64,000 nucleotides of DNA from Devosia sp. Root635 (GTDB lineage Bacteria > Pseudomonadota > Alphaproteobacteria > Rhizobiales > Devosiaceae): assembly GCF_001427605.1 (NCBI RefSeq), contig NZ_LMGZ01000012.1:249071-313070 (forward strand). Direction: 5' to 3'. The first letter of the stretch is position 1. Every line of letters begins with the position of its first letter. Positions 1-9,578 of the stretch are shown piece by piece. Both the position numbers and the translations under genes were made by a program. The notes beneath the pieces are model-generated. The model was given only the letters and a program-made list of their open reading frames with translations. It had not been told where the DNA came from and did no database searches.

Positions 1-530
1 TCATGGGTCAGCTCCAGCACATTCTTCACCTGGCCGGCGGCATAGGCGAAGACTTCCGGATCGGGATTGGTGGCGGCGCCGGACATGTAGCGGCGGTTGG
101 AGAACAGGTTTGCCGTGCCCCAGAGCAGGCGAGTCCGGCTCTTCTCCATCTTGCGGGCAAAAATTTCGCCGATCTCGCGCACATTGCGATTGCTCTCGGC
201 CAGGGTCGCGCCTTCGGGGGCGATATCGGCGTCGTGGAAGCAGAAGAAGGGGATGTCGAGCAGGTCGAACAGCTCGAAGGCCACATCGGCCTTGAGGCGG
301 GCGCCCTCCATACCCTTGTCATACCAGGGGCGATCGAAAGTACGGCCGCCGAACGGGTCGCCGCCCTCCCAGGCAAAGGTGTGCCAATAGGCGACGCCGG
401 GGCGGATATGGTCCTCCATGCGCTTGCCGAGGACGATTTCGTCCTTGTTGTAGTGGCGATAGGCCAGCGGGTTGGTGCTGTTGGCACCTTCATACTTCAC
501 CGGCGAAATGCCCTTGAAAAAATCGGTCAA
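1..530 (-). CDS. xylA: Xylose isomerase, N-terminal part (runs off the window)
   Basis: Interconverts D-xylose and D-xylulose, the first step of the isomerase route of xylose catabolism. The 176 visible residues match the xylose isomerase N-terminus: [16 protein letters not shown] near residue 13, the active-site block [12 protein letters not shown] (His99) and [20 protein letters not shown] further on. The start is a TTG at 528-530 that overlaps the xylB stop codon (TGA at 527-529), so the gene is probably translationally coupled to xylB. No in-frame ATG lies near the N-terminus. The C-terminal half, with the remaining metal ligands, is outside the window. Confidence 0.93.
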   Translation of the reverse strand, partial: MTDFFKGISPVKYEGANSTNPLAYRHYNKDEIVLGKRMEDHIRPGVAYWHTFAWEGGDPFGGRTFDRPWYDKGMEGARLKADVAFELFDLLDIPFFCFHDADIAPEGATLAESNRNVREIGEIFARKMEKSRTRLLWGTANLFSNRRYMSGAATNPDPEVFAYAAGQVKNVLELTH

Positions 531-1990
531 TTACGTGCCTCCTCGATGGCAGGATAGAGTGCGCGATAGCGCGCATATTGGTCGGAATAGGCGGCCGACA
601 GATTTTTGTCGGGCGCGATGACTGTTCGCATGGGCGGCATGGTCATGACCGTCTGCGGGCTGGCCCCTTCGGCAGCGCAGAGGCCGAGCCGTGCGGCGCC
701 GAGCGCGCCGCCGAAATCGCCATCCTCGGGAAGGGCGATTTCCATGTCGAGATTGGTAGCGATCATGCGGAGCCACAGGGCCGATCTGGAGCCACCGCCG
801 ACGGCCAGCAGCCGGTCGATTTTCGTGCCTGCATCGGCGAGCACGCGCTGGCTGTCGCGGAAGGCAAAGGTCACGCCCTCCATCACCGCCTGCGCCAGCC
901 TTGCAGTGTCAGTCGAATGCGACAGACCGACGAAGGAACCACGCGCGCCGGCATTGTTATGCGGTGTGCGTTCACCCGACAGATAGGGGAGGAAGATTTC
1001 CTCGCCGGGGCCGGTGAATTGCGCCTCGGCGGCGGCGGACAGCTCGGCCTGTTTCTGGCCGGTAATCTTGCTCAGCCAGTTGAGACTGTCGGTGGCCGAG
1101 AGGATGACGCCCATCTGGTGCCAGGTATCGGGGATGGCGTGGCAGAAGGCGTGCACGGCGCCCTCGGTATTGGGGCTGAAGCGTTCATTGGAGACGAACA
1201 GCACGCCCGACGTGCCGAGCGAGACGAAGCCTTCGCCCGGCCTGATGGCGCCGATGCCGCAGGCGGAGGCGGCATTGTCGCCGGCGCCGCCGGCCACCAC
1301 GACGAGACCGTCCATGCCCCAGCGCTGCGCCAGTTCACGCTTGAGCGTGCCCGAGCTTTCCGAGCCTTCCACCAGGCGGGGCATATGCGAGCGGGTGAGA
1401 CCGCTCACCGCCAACAGCTTATCGGACCAGTCGCGCTTGCCGACATCGAGCCACAAGGTGCCGGCGGCGTCCGACATGTCTTCGACATGTTCGCCGGTGA
1501 GCAGCAGGCGGATATAGGCCTTGGGCAGCAGAACTTTGGCGATCTTCTCGTAGATTTGCGGCTCATGCTTGCGAACCCAGGCGATCTTGGGCGCGGTGAA
1601 GCCGGGCATGGCGATATTGCCGGCGATCTGGCGCAGCGACGGTAGCGCCGCTTCCATTTCCTTGCATTCGGCGGCCGAGCGGCCATCGTTCCAAAGAATG
1701 CAGGGGCGGAGGATTTCGTCATCCTTGCCCAAGAGGGTCGCGCCATGCATGTGGCCGGACAGGCCAATGCCGCGCACCGAGGCCAGTTCGGACGGATGGC
1801 TCGCCTTGAGCTTGTCCACTGCGGCCAGGGTGGCGGTCCACCAATCGGCCGGATTCTGTTCGGACCAGCCGGGATGGGGCCGCACCGGCTCGACCGAGGC
1901 GGCCGAGGCATCGCCCAGCGCCCGGCCATGCTCGTCGATCAGCAGCGCCTTGACGCCCGATGTTCCGATATCGATGCCGAGATAGGTCAT
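527..1990 (-). CDS. xylB: Xylulokinase
   Basis: Phosphorylates D-xylulose to D-xylulose 5-phosphate with ATP, feeding the pentose phosphate pathway. This 487-aa FGGY-family kinase has the phosphate-1 motif [14 protein letters not shown] at the N-terminus, the sugar-binding SGHMHG around residues 78-83, and [12 protein letters not shown] with the presumed catalytic Asp238. Length is normal for XylB. It lies between the LacI-type gene and xylA on the same strand and its stop overlaps the xylA start, indicating one xyl operon in the order regulator, xylB, xylA. Confidence 0.95.
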   Translation of the reverse strand: MTYLGIDIGTSGVKALLIDEHGRALGDASAASVEPVRPHPGWSEQNPADWWTATLAAVDKLKASHPSELASVRGIGLSGHMHGATLLGKDDEILRPCILWNDGRSAAECKEMEAALPSLRQIAGNIAMPGFTAPKIAWVRKHEPQIYEKIAKVLLPKAYIRLLLTGEHVEDMSDAAGTLWLDVGKRDWSDKLLAVSGLTRSHMPRLVEGSESSGTLKRELAQRWGMDGLVVVAGGAGDNAASACGIGAIRPGEGFVSLGTSGVLFVSNERFSPNTEGAVHAFCHAIPDTWHQMGVILSATDSLNWLSKITGQKQAELSAAAEAQFTGPGEEIFLPYLSGERTPHNNAGARGSFVGLSHSTDTARLAQAVMEGVTFAFRDSQRVLADAGTKIDRLLAVGGGSRSALWLRMIATNLDMEIALPEDGDFGGALGAARLGLCAAEGASPQTVMTMPPMRTVIAPDKNLSAAYSDQYARYRALYPAIEEARN

Positions 1991-2081
1991 GAGGCACGTA
2001 CCTCATCTATGGCGGTGACTAACATCCTAACGTCCTCCCGGCCCGTTTCGGGCCACGCCGGCTTGATGATTGGCGCGCTTC

Positions 2082-3125
2082 TTAGCGCAGATTGTCGCGC
2101 AGGAAAATCCCGATTTCAATGGGGTCGGTCAGTGCCTGCCCATTGCCGCCCAAAGCCAGGCTGCGTGCCGCGGCAATGGCCTCGCGGATTTCGCCATCGG
2201 GGTTCTGGTCCAGCACCACGTCGATGGCGCCAGACCGCAGCCCGCGGCGGGTCGGATCGGTCAGTTCATGGGCGATGACGCGGATGGCCCCGGCGCGGTT
2301 CGAGGCTTCCAGCGCCGCGACCAGACCGCCATTGCCGGCACCGAGATTATAGAGGCCGGCAAGATCGCCATGCCGTTCCAGCAGGTCGGTGACGATGGCT
2401 TGCGTTTCGCTGCGTTCGTCGTGGCCCTCGATGGGGCCGATGAGCTCTATGGCGGGGAACTCGGCAGCCAGTGCAGCGCGGAAACCGGCCAGCCGGTCGG
2501 CATGATCGCGCAAATGCAACGAGCCGGCAATGACGGCCACCTTGCCGCCAGCAGGCAGGAAGCGGCCCATCAGCGATGCCGCAGTGCGGCCGGCGGCTTC
2601 ATTGTCGATACCGATGAAATGCCGGCGCTGGGTGCCCGGTAGGTCGGAAACCAAAGTCATCACGGCGATGCCGCGCCTTGTGGCGCTATCGACCGCCGCC
2701 TGCACCGAGGGCTCCTCGCCGGCGACGATAACGGCGCAATCGCATTGGCGGGCATCGAGCGCGTCGAGGCTATGGGCCAGGGCGTCGGCGTCCAGCGCCC
2801 GGATGCGGTGGGTTTCGATATGCATGCGATCGGCCAATGCCGGACCAATCCGGCGGGCCACCGCATCGGCGAGGCTGGCCATGAACTCGTTCGAGCTGTC
2901 GGGAATGACGAAGGTGAGCTTGAGATCACGCGCCCGCGCCAGCAGGGACGCGCTGAGGTCGCGCTGGAAGCCGATCTCGGCAATGGCGGCCTCGACCTTT
3001 TCGGCGGTGGCGGTACGCACGCCGGGGCGGCCATTGAGCACGCGATCGACGGTGGCCAGCGAAACGCCGGCCGCCCGCGCCACATCATGCACCGTCGCCC
3101 GGCGCCGCAACCCGATCTCGTTCAC
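2082..3125 (-). CDS. LacI-family transcriptional regulator, probable xylose operon repressor
   Basis: A 347-aa LacI/GalR protein: N-terminal helix-turn-helix RRRATVHDVARAAGVSLATV with hinge DRVLNGRPGV (residues 6-35), then a periplasmic-binding-protein-like effector domain. The GTG at 3123-3125 is chosen because a strong ribosome-binding site (AAGGGGAG) precedes it and it puts the helix-turn-helix at the normal distance from the N-terminus; the open frame extends further upstream but that part is not LacI-like. It sits upstream of xylB-xylA and divergent from the aldose epimerase gene, so control of pentose genes is likely. The effector is not determined by sequence. Confidence 0.85.
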   Translation of the reverse strand: MNEIGLRRRATVHDVARAAGVSLATVDRVLNGRPGVRTATAEKVEAAIAEIGFQRDLSASLLARARDLKLTFVIPDSSNEFMASLADAVARRIGPALADRMHIETHRIRALDADALAHSLDALDARQCDCAVIVAGEEPSVQAAVDSATRRGIAVMTLVSDLPGTQRRHFIGIDNEAAGRTAASLMGRFLPAGGKVAVIAGSLHLRDHADRLAGFRAALAAEFPAIELIGPIEGHDERSETQAIVTDLLERHGDLAGLYNLGAGNGGLVAALEASNRAGAIRVIAHELTDPTRRGLRSGAIDVVLDQNPDGEIREAIAAARSLALGGNGQALTDPIEIGIFLRDNLR

Positions 3126-3243
3126 GCAAGCTCCCCTTGTCCTCGGGCGGAGGATCGTCAGGCAGCGCGGAAAGGTCAAGTGCATCGTTGCAGGCAGGCG
3201 AGAAAGCAGGCTACACGTTCCGCGCAATTTACGGGGGCGGGTC

Positions 3244-4254
3244 ATGGCCATAGCAGTATCGACGTTCGGGACTTTCGGGGACAAGCGGGTCGACCAGTTC
3301 CGCCTCGTCAGCGACACCGGCGTCACGATCGACCTCATTTCCTATGGCGTGGCGGTGCGCGACTGGCGCGTGCCGGTGGCGGGCGGCGAGCGCGGCGTGG
3401 TCCTCGGCTTCGATACCTTCGATGCCTATGCCCAGCACAGCCCGCATTTCGGCGCGCTGGCCGGGCGGGTGGCCAACCGCATCAAGGGCGCTTCGTTCGA
3501 CCTCAACGGCAAGACCTACAAGCTGGCCGCCAATGCCGGCGATTTGCAATTGCATGGCGGCCAGGAAGGCCTGGGCCGGCAGGTGTGGGATGGGCAGGTG
3601 GATGACGCCAATAATGCCGTGCGCTTCACCCACTTCTCGCCCGATGGCGCCATGGGCTATCCCGGCAATGTCAATTTCTCGGCGACCTATACTTTGCGCG
3701 GCAATCGCCTGCGGCTGGAGCTGAGCGCCACGACCGACCAGCCGACGCCGATCAGCCTGGTGCAGCATCAGTATTTCAACCTGGGCACAGCGGCCGATGT
3801 GCTGGATCACACGATCCAGGTCAATTCCTCAGCCTATACCGAACTGGGCAGCGACCTGGCGCCGACTGGGGCTATCCTGCCGTCGCGAGGCACCGCCTAC
3901 GATCTGCGCCAGCCACGCAGCATGCGCGACGCGGCGGGAAAGCCGGTCGACTACGATATCGGCATGGCGCTCGATACCGGTCGCAGCAATGCCGACCCGA
4001 TCGCCACCGTGGTCTCACCGGACAAGGATCTGACGCTGAAGCTGTGGAGCGACCGGCCGGGGGTGCAGGTCTATAATGGCGTCTGGACCGATATCCCGGT
4101 GCCGGGGCTCGACGGCAAGAGCTATGGCAAGCATGCCGGCTTCTGCCTCGAAGACCAGGCTTTTGCCGATGCGGTGCATAATCCGCATTTCCCCAATGTG
4201 ATCCATTCGCCCGAACGCCCCTATCGCCACTGGTGCGAGTTCGAGATCGCCTGA
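3244..4254 (+). CDS. Aldose 1-epimerase (mutarotase)
   Basis: A 336-aa GalM-type epimerase that interconverts alpha and beta anomers of free aldoses. Family motifs are present: GRVANRIKGASFDLNGKTY with the substrate-contacting Asn-Arg, LQLHGG, the catalytic-region HQYFNLG near residue 178, and CLEDQAFADAVHNPHFP near the C-terminus holding the general-base Glu. The ATG at 3244 is the first start giving a normal N-terminus. It is divergent from the LacI-type repressor across about 118 bp, which suggests a role in supplying the right xylose anomer. Which sugar it prefers cannot be read from the sequence. Confidence 0.88.
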   Translation: MAIAVSTFGTFGDKRVDQFRLVSDTGVTIDLISYGVAVRDWRVPVAGGERGVVLGFDTFDAYAQHSPHFGALAGRVANRIKGASFDLNGKTYKLAANAGDLQLHGGQEGLGRQVWDGQVDDANNAVRFTHFSPDGAMGYPGNVNFSATYTLRGNRLRLELSATTDQPTPISLVQHQYFNLGTAADVLDHTIQVNSSAYTELGSDLAPTGAILPSRGTAYDLRQPRSMRDAAGKPVDYDIGMALDTGRSNADPIATVVSPDKDLTLKLWSDRPGVQVYNGVWTDIPVPGLDGKSYGKHAGFCLEDQAFADAVHNPHFPNVIHSPERPYRHWCEFEIA

Positions 4255-4332
4255 GGCTACTGACATTTTCTCCTGACTCCGGCTGTCAGGGCCACCACGC
4301 ATTGTCTCTCCAGCGACCTTCTGGAGAGACTC

Positions 4333-5448
4333 ATGATCCCGTTCAGCATTTCCGTCCCCGACGCCGACATTGCCGACCTCAAGGCAAGGCTTGCCGCCAC
4401 GCGCTTCCCGCGCACGCTTGAGGGTGTTGGCTGGAACTACGGCACCGATCACGGATTCCTGCGCCACTTCGTCGACTACTGGGCCAGCCAGTATGACTGG
4501 CGCGCCGCCGAGGCCCGGCTCAACAGCTTTCCGCAATTCATCGAGGAGATTGATGGTGAAGCGGTGCATTTCGTCCATGTGCGCGGTCGCGGCAAAACCA
4601 ACGTGCCGATCCTGCTGACCAATGGCTGGCCGTCCAATTTCGTCGAATTGCTGCCGCTGGTGCCATTGCTGACTCAACCGGTCGATGGCATGGCCTTCGA
4701 TGTCGTCATCCCCTCGCTGCCCGGCTACGGCTTTTCGGGCCAGCCGACCGGGCCCGGCATGCACCTGACGCGCGTGGCTGCACTCTGGGCCGAGCTCATG
4801 ACACGGCTCGACTACGGCAAATTCCTGGTGTCGGGCTCCGACATGGGCACCGGCGCGGAGATGGGCCTGGTGCGCGACTTTCCCGAGCGCCTCATCGGTG
4901 CGCACTACGTCAACGTCTATTTCGGCTATCCGCGTCCAGATGATCCGACGCCGGAGGAGCGGGCCTATTTCGGCAAGATCGACTATTGGGGGTTTGCCGA
5001 GGGCGCCTATGCCATGGTCCAGATGACCAAGCCGGCAACGCTGGCCGTGGGACTCAACGATTCCCCCGCCGGACTCGCCAGCTGGATGCTCGAACATTTC
5101 CAGAAAGCGGGCGATACCGGCGGCGACGTGCTCAATGCCTTCGAGCTCGAAGACCTGGCGACGATCATCTCCGTCTATTGGTTTACCCAGACCATCGGCT
5201 CCTCTGTGCGGCTCTACAAGGAAGCAGCTGCCGATACGGAATTGCCGAAAAAGGCGAAGAAACACGATGTGCCGCATGCCATAATGCTGCCGCCGGCCGA
5301 CAATCCGGCGCCGCGCGCCTGGGGTGAGCGGCACCTGTGGAACATTGTGCGCTGGACGGAACTCAGCTCTGGCGGGCATTTCCCGGCTCTCGAAGTCCCT
5401 GAGGTCATGGCCCACGACATCCGCGCTTTCCATAGCCAGATCGCGTAG
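4333..5448 (+). CDS. Epoxide hydrolase-like alpha/beta hydrolase (EHN family)
   Basis: A 371-aa protein starting with the N-terminal epoxide hydrolase domain (PF06441 type: IADLKARLAATRFP) followed by an alpha/beta hydrolase fold. The nucleophile elbow reads SGSDMGTG, placing Asp170 as the nucleophile expected of epoxide hydrolases, and the C-terminal SSGGHFPALEVPE supplies His349. The usual oxyanion motif HGWPGS is altered to NGWPSN (Asn97 in place of His), so activity may be modified. A WYL-type regulator follows after 63 bp on the same strand and may be co-transcribed. Substrate unknown. Confidence 0.82.
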   Translation: MIPFSISVPDADIADLKARLAATRFPRTLEGVGWNYGTDHGFLRHFVDYWASQYDWRAAEARLNSFPQFIEEIDGEAVHFVHVRGRGKTNVPILLTNGWPSNFVELLPLVPLLTQPVDGMAFDVVIPSLPGYGFSGQPTGPGMHLTRVAALWAELMTRLDYGKFLVSGSDMGTGAEMGLVRDFPERLIGAHYVNVYFGYPRPDDPTPEERAYFGKIDYWGFAEGAYAMVQMTKPATLAVGLNDSPAGLASWMLEHFQKAGDTGGDVLNAFELEDLATIISVYWFTQTIGSSVRLYKEAAADTELPKKAKKHDVPHAIMLPPADNPAPRAWGERHLWNIVRWTELSSGGHFPALEVPEVMAHDIRAFHSQIA

Positions 5449-5511
5449 CGACGCCGCACTTGGCCCCAGGCCGGGAATCTGGCATCCAGACCGGACAGGG
5501 GAGAACGAACC

Positions 5512-6231
5512 ATGGACAAAACCGAGCGCCTGTTTGCCGTCATGGATGCGCTGCGGCGGCATCGCCGTCCCGTCACGGCGGCGGCCCTGGCAGAAGAACA
5601 GGGCGTTTCCGTGCGCACGCTTTATCGCGACGTGCAGACGCTTATCGGGCTGGGCGCGCCCATCGATGGCGAAGCTGGGGTCGGTTACATGCTGAAACCC
5701 GGCTTCTTCCTGCCGCCGCTGATGTTCACGCCCGAGGAGCTGGAGGCTCTGGTGCTCGGCGCGCGCTGGGTCGGGGCGCAGCCCGATGACGGATTGGGCG
5801 CGGCCGCGAGAAATGCGCTGGGAAAGATCGCCACGGCTTCCCCTGAAGACCTGCGCGATCGCATCAACGATACCGGGCTGTGGCCCGTCGCTGTCTGGGG
5901 CGCCAATTCGCGGCAGCCCATGCCGATCCTGGGCCAGGTGCGGCAGGCCATGCGGACGGAAAGGACGCTGCAGATTTCCTACGAGGACGAGCACGGCAAT
6001 CCGAGCGAGCGCGCCATCTGGCCGGTGCAACTGGCCTATTACGAGGGCAAGCAGGTGATTGCCGCCTGGTGCTGCCTGCGCAAGGCCTTCCGCAATTTCC
6101 GCACCGACCGCATTGTCAGCCTGACTGTGACCGACGAGCGCTATGGCAAGCGCCGCGCTGTGCTCGAGCGCGACTGGCGGGACAGCTGGGAATGGGACCG
6201 GCGCAATGGCGGGGCCGACCTCAACCGCTAG
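5512..6231 (+). CDS. HTH and WYL-domain transcriptional regulator (YafY family)
   Basis: A 239-aa regulator with an N-terminal winged helix (HTH_11 type: RPVTAAALAEEQGVSVRTLYRDVQ split across residues 19-42) and a C-terminal WYL ligand-sensing domain (LQISYEDEHGNPSERAIWP, then QLAYYEGKQVIAAWC). WYL domains are known to bind nucleic acid or small ligands. It directly follows the epoxide hydrolase-like gene, and its last 4 bp overlap the 3' end of the convergent ScfR-like gene. Its target is unknown; local control of the upstream hydrolase gene is the simplest inference. Confidence 0.85.
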   Translation: MDKTERLFAVMDALRRHRRPVTAAALAEEQGVSVRTLYRDVQTLIGLGAPIDGEAGVGYMLKPGFFLPPLMFTPEELEALVLGARWVGAQPDDGLGAAARNALGKIATASPEDLRDRINDTGLWPVAVWGANSRQPMPILGQVRQAMRTERTLQISYEDEHGNPSERAIWPVQLAYYEGKQVIAAWCCLRKAFRNFRTDRIVSLTVTDERYGKRRAVLERDWRDSWEWDRRNGGADLNR

Positions 6232-7637
6232 CTCATCCGCGCGTAGAGGCTTTCCGGCCTGATGTCGTCATCCAGTCTGAAGCGATGATCGGCCGGGGGA
6301 TGGGCACGCTGGCCGCATTCGAGCCGCGGGCAGATGCGGCAGCCGACGCCAACCGGCACGAGCTGGCTGTCGCCCGTCAGGTCCATGCCGTCGGAATAGA
6401 TCATGTCGCGTGCATGGTGGATCGAGCAGCCCAGCCCGATGGACATGTAGCGGCGGGGCGCATTGTAGCGATGATCGCCCTTGGCGATGGTGCGGGCGAT
6501 GCAGAAATAGCGCTGCCCGTCCGGCATCTGGGAAAGCTGGATATTGATCCGCTCGGGGCTGAGGAAGGCCGAATAGACGTTCCAGCGCGGGCAGGCGCCC
6601 GAATGGCGCGGGATGTGGATGCCGGACAGCGAGAAGCGCTTGCTGATATTGCCGGCAATATCAGTACGCACCAGATGCAGCGGAATGCCGGAGGCGCCCT
6701 TGCGCTGCAAAGTGGTCATGCGGTGGCAGACCTGCTCGAAACTGGCCCCGAAACGGCGGGCGATGCGCTCAATATCGTAGCGATAATCGCGGCAGGCCCG
6801 CAGGAATGGCTCATAGGGCATGATGAGCGCGGCGGCGAAATAGGCCGAGAGCACATTGCGCGCCAAAGCCGGTGCATCGCCTTCGGGCAGGGTGGACTCG
6901 GCGATGATGGCGGCGATTTCGCTGCCGGCGGCCAATTGGCCGAGCTGGTGGGCGACGAGGAACAGGGCGGACTCACCCGGCAGGATGTCTGAGACCAGCA
7001 GGTGGCTGCGCCGCTGGTCGAGCTGGCGGGCAATGCCATGGGGCAGGGAGGCCAGCCGCACCTCCATGCCGAAGACATTGAACAGATAGGTCCGCAACCC
7101 GAAGTCGAAATTGTCGCCGGAATGGTCGATATCGGCGCGTATACGCTCGGCCGCTTCCTCCAGCGCCGGGAAGTGGTTGGCGTTTTCCTGCAGGAAATCG
7201 GAAATCGCGTCGGTGGCGAGGTGGAAGGGCTCGGCTTCCCCCGCGGCAACCGGTGCTGGACCGGATTTGGCAACGAGCCGATAGCGATCGTAGAGCCTGA
7301 GAATGGCGCGGGCCGCCGCTGGATTGGCATGGGCCAGGTCGCGGATTTCGAGATTGGTCACGTCGCTATCGGCAAACAGATCGTCGCCGAAGGCTTCCAT
7401 CAGGTCACCGACCAGCCTCCCCTCGTCACCATCGACCAGTTCGCCCGGCTCGACACCGAAATGGCCGGCAATGGAGAAGAGCAAAGGCACGGTGACCTTG
7501 CGCCTGTTATGCTCGATGAGATTGAGGTAGCTGGCCGAAATGCCCAAAGCCTGGGCCAGGTCGGCCTGGGCGATTTTCTTCTGCCGCCGCAGCCGCTTGA
7601 TGCGGCCGCCGATCTGCATGTCCCTTACATCACTCAT
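6228..7637 (-). CDS. RamB/ScfR-type XRE transcriptional regulator next to isocitrate lyase
   Basis: A 469-aa regulator: N-terminal Cro/C1 helix-turn-helix (IKRLRRQKKIAQADLAQALG, then SASYLNLIEHNRRKVT), a central IrrE/M78-like region (LLVSDILPGESALFLVAHQL), and a C-terminal DUF2083-type domain with Cys residues. Family members (RamB, PrpR, ScfR) sense acetyl-CoA or short-chain acyl-CoA and control acetate and propionate genes. It is divergent from the small gene at 7791 and from aceA, fitting control of the glyoxylate shunt. The canonical HExxH metallopeptidase motif is not evident (LVAHQL), so the M78 region is probably only a sensor. Confidence 0.85.
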   Translation of the reverse strand: MSDVRDMQIGGRIKRLRRQKKIAQADLAQALGISASYLNLIEHNRRKVTVPLLFSIAGHFGVEPGELVDGDEGRLVGDLMEAFGDDLFADSDVTNLEIRDLAHANPAAARAILRLYDRYRLVAKSGPAPVAAGEAEPFHLATDAISDFLQENANHFPALEEAAERIRADIDHSGDNFDFGLRTYLFNVFGMEVRLASLPHGIARQLDQRRSHLLVSDILPGESALFLVAHQLGQLAAGSEIAAIIAESTLPEGDAPALARNVLSAYFAAALIMPYEPFLRACRDYRYDIERIARRFGASFEQVCHRMTTLQRKGASGIPLHLVRTDIAGNISKRFSLSGIHIPRHSGACPRWNVYSAFLSPERINIQLSQMPDGQRYFCIARTIAKGDHRYNAPRRYMSIGLGCSIHHARDMIYSDGMDLTGDSQLVPVGVGCRICPRLECGQRAHPPADHRFRLDDDIRPESLYARMS

Positions 7638-7657
7638 GCCTTCCCCTCCGGCATTTC

Positions 7658-7766
7658 TTGACAGACTTTACAACCCGGCCGCGGAAACTTGACCACGCCT
7701 TTACAGCTTTACTGGCCGTCATGCGCTTATTTCTTGCTTCTTTGCTCCGCTTGTCAAATCTTTACA
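7658..7766. promoter_or_regulatory. Divergent promoter with three repeated candidate operator sites
   Basis: The 153-bp gap between the divergent ScfR-like gene and the small gene at 7791 contains three copies of a two-part motif TTGnC...CTTTACA: 7658-7673 (TTGACAGACTTTACAA), 7689-7705 and 7751-7766 (TTGTCAAATCTTTACA). The spacing inside the motif varies by 1-2 bp. A further partial GCTTTAC lies at 7706-7712. The repetition suggests operators for the adjacent regulator, but parts of the motif also resemble sigma-70 -35 elements. Confidence 0.45.
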
Positions 7767-7790
7767 TCAACGAATTGAGGAGACTTTCGG

Positions 7791-8018
7791 ATGAGCCCAT
7801 CCAGCAGCGAACGCGAGGAATACCTGACCATCATCGCCCCCACCGCCGGCGAGGCCATGGCGCAGTTCAAGGCAAGGCATCTCGACGAGCAGGGCTATGT
7901 CATTGCCGGCAAGATCGGCCGGCACCAGTTTTCCCTGGTCGGCGGCGAGGGCAGTACGGAACTGTTCGCCGGCAATGGCATGATCGCCGCGACCTTCAGC
8001 CGGAAGGTGGTGGGGTAG
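7791..8018 (+). CDS. Small conserved-looking protein upstream of isocitrate lyase
   Basis: A 75-aa cytosolic protein (SEREEYLTIIAPTAGEAMAQ... ending TFSRKVVG) with no signal peptide or membrane segment and no Cys. A good ribosome-binding site (GAGGAG, 7778-7783) precedes the ATG. The region Thr-Ile-Ile-Ala-Pro...Gly-Tyr-Val-Ile-Ala-Gly-Lys-Ile-Gly looks like a compact alpha/beta domain, but I do not recognise the family. It lies between the ScfR-like regulator and aceA in the aceA direction, with a repeat element between it and aceA; a role tied to acetate metabolism is inferred only from position. Confidence 0.75.
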   Translation: MSPSSSEREEYLTIIAPTAGEAMAQFKARHLDEQGYVIAGKIGRHQFSLVGGEGSTELFAGNGMIAATFSRKVVG

Positions 8019-8035
8019 GCGCCTTGGCGCGCGTT

Positions 8036-8190
8036 ACCCCTCTCCCCTTGAGGGAGAGGGCGGTTCTTCCGCGTTCAGCAGAAGAACCGGGTGAGGGGTG
8101 CTGCGCCATCCCATGCTTCTGAGCGTGGGGAAATTTCCACACCCCTCATCCGCCCTTCGGGCACCTTCTCCCTCAAGGGGAGAAGGGAAG
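8036..8190. repeat. Palindromic intergenic repeat (CTCCCCTTGAGGGAGAGG type)
   Basis: The left arm CTCTCCCCTTGAGGGAGAGG and right arm CTTCTCCCTCAAGGGGAGAA are each near-palindromes and together can fold into a long stem. The segment with CCCCTCATCCGCCCTTCGGG resembles the element between rdgB and rph. Together with the flanks it fills most of the space between the small gene and aceA (8019-8269). No gene seen here. Confidence 0.75.
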
Positions 8191-8269
8191 ACTGCCCTTT
8201 GTCCACGTGAATCACCAAATCCGCCGCTCCACCGGACCGGCGAAGCCATGTCCATGAGGAGGAGACACC

Positions 8270-9553
8270 ATGCTCGACAAACCGATTTTCCCGACGCCCG
8301 ACTATGCGCCCGACCGCTGGCGCAATATTGCCCGCACCTACAGCCAGGCCGATGTGGCGCGGCTTTCCGGCTCGCTGCCGGTCCGCCATACGCTGGCCGA
8401 AAATGGCGCCAAACGCCTGTGGGAATTGCTGCAGAGCGAGGATTTCGTGCCGACTTTGGGCACGTTCACCGGCAACCAGGCCGTGCAGCAGGTCAAGGCC
8501 GGGCTCAAGGCGATCTATCTCAGCGGCTGGCAGGTGGCGGCCGACGCCAATACCAGCGGCAACATGTATCCCGACCAGAGCCTTTATCCGGTCGACAGCG
8601 TCCCATCGGTGGTCAAGCGCATCAACAAGGCGCTGCAGCGGGCCGACCAGATCCAGACCATGGAACAGGCTGACGGCGTCGCCACGAGCGACCTCGATTT
8701 CTTCGTGCCCATCATCGCCGATGCCGAGGCGGGATTTGGCGGGGCGCTCAACGTGTTCGAGCTGATGAAGGCGATGATCGAGGCCGGCGCTGCCGCAGTG
8801 CATTTCGAGGACCAGCTCGCCAGCGAGAAGAAATGCGGCCATCTCGGCGGCAAGGTGCTGGTGCCCACCAGCCAGTTCATCCGTACGCTCAACGCGGCGC
8901 GGCTGGCCGCCGACGTCATGGGTGTGCCGACGCTGATCATGGCGCGCACCGATGCGGAAGCGGCGCGACTCATCACCTCCGATATCGACCCCTATGATGC
9001 GCCTTTCGTCACCGGCGAGCGCACCGCCGAAGGCTTCTACCAGCTCAAGGGCGGCATCGACGCCGCCATTGCCCGCGGCATCGCCTATGCACCCTATGCC
9101 GACCTGATCTGGTGCGAGACTTCGAAGCCCGACCTGGCCGAGGCAAAAAAGTTCGCCGAGGCGGTGCGCAAGGTGCATCCCGAACAGATGCTGGCCTATA
9201 ATTGCTCGCCCAGCTTCAACTGGGCCCGGCATATGGACGAGGCGGCGATGGCGGCGTTCCAGCGCGAAATCGCGGCCATGGGCTACAAATACCAGTTCAT
9301 CACGCTGGCGGGGTTCCACAATCTCAGCCTCACCACGTTCGAACTGGCTCGGGCCTACAGGCAGGACGGCATGGCCGGCTACAGCCGCCTGCAGCAGGCC
9401 GAATTCGCCGCCGAAGCGCATGGCTTCTCGGCGGTGCGGCATCAGCGCGAAGTGGGCACCAGCTATTTCGACGCCGTGTCGCTGGCGGTAAGCGAAGGCA
9501 GGAGCGCGACGACGGCGATGGGCGAATCGACCGAGGCGGCCCAGTTCCACTAA
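8270..9553 (+). CDS. aceA: Isocitrate lyase
   Basis: Cleaves isocitrate to glyoxylate and succinate, the first step of the glyoxylate shunt. The 427-aa protein has the catalytic signature KKCGHLGGK (Cys189), the metal and substrate block [12 protein letters not shown] (residues 137-148), and [20 protein letters not shown] (residues 85-104) typical of proteobacterial AceA. A clear ribosome-binding site (GAGGAGAC) precedes the ATG. Malate synthase is not in the window. The upstream ScfR-like regulator is the probable controller. Confidence 0.97.
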   Translation: MLDKPIFPTPDYAPDRWRNIARTYSQADVARLSGSLPVRHTLAENGAKRLWELLQSEDFVPTLGTFTGNQAVQQVKAGLKAIYLSGWQVAADANTSGNMYPDQSLYPVDSVPSVVKRINKALQRADQIQTMEQADGVATSDLDFFVPIIADAEAGFGGALNVFELMKAMIEAGAAAVHFEDQLASEKKCGHLGGKVLVPTSQFIRTLNAARLAADVMGVPTLIMARTDAEAARLITSDIDPYDAPFVTGERTAEGFYQLKGGIDAAIARGIAYAPYADLIWCETSKPDLAEAKKFAEAVRKVHPEQMLAYNCSPSFNWARHMDEAAMAAFQREIAAMGYKYQFITLAGFHNLSLTTFELARAYRQDGMAGYSRLQQAEFAAEAHGFSAVRHQREVGTSYFDAVSLAVSEGRSATTAMGESTEAAQFH

Positions 9554-9578
9554 GGCGATGGCGCAGCCGGCTGCCCGC

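Noticed and set aside
4015-6030. 671-codon minus-strand open frame
   Set aside because: It runs antisense across three plus-strand genes (epimerase, hydrolase, WYL regulator), each with domain evidence.
8202-8214. GTCCACGTGAATC considered as a twelfth parS-like site
   Set aside because: Its left arm departs from the consensus and the TTCACGTGAA core is not intact.
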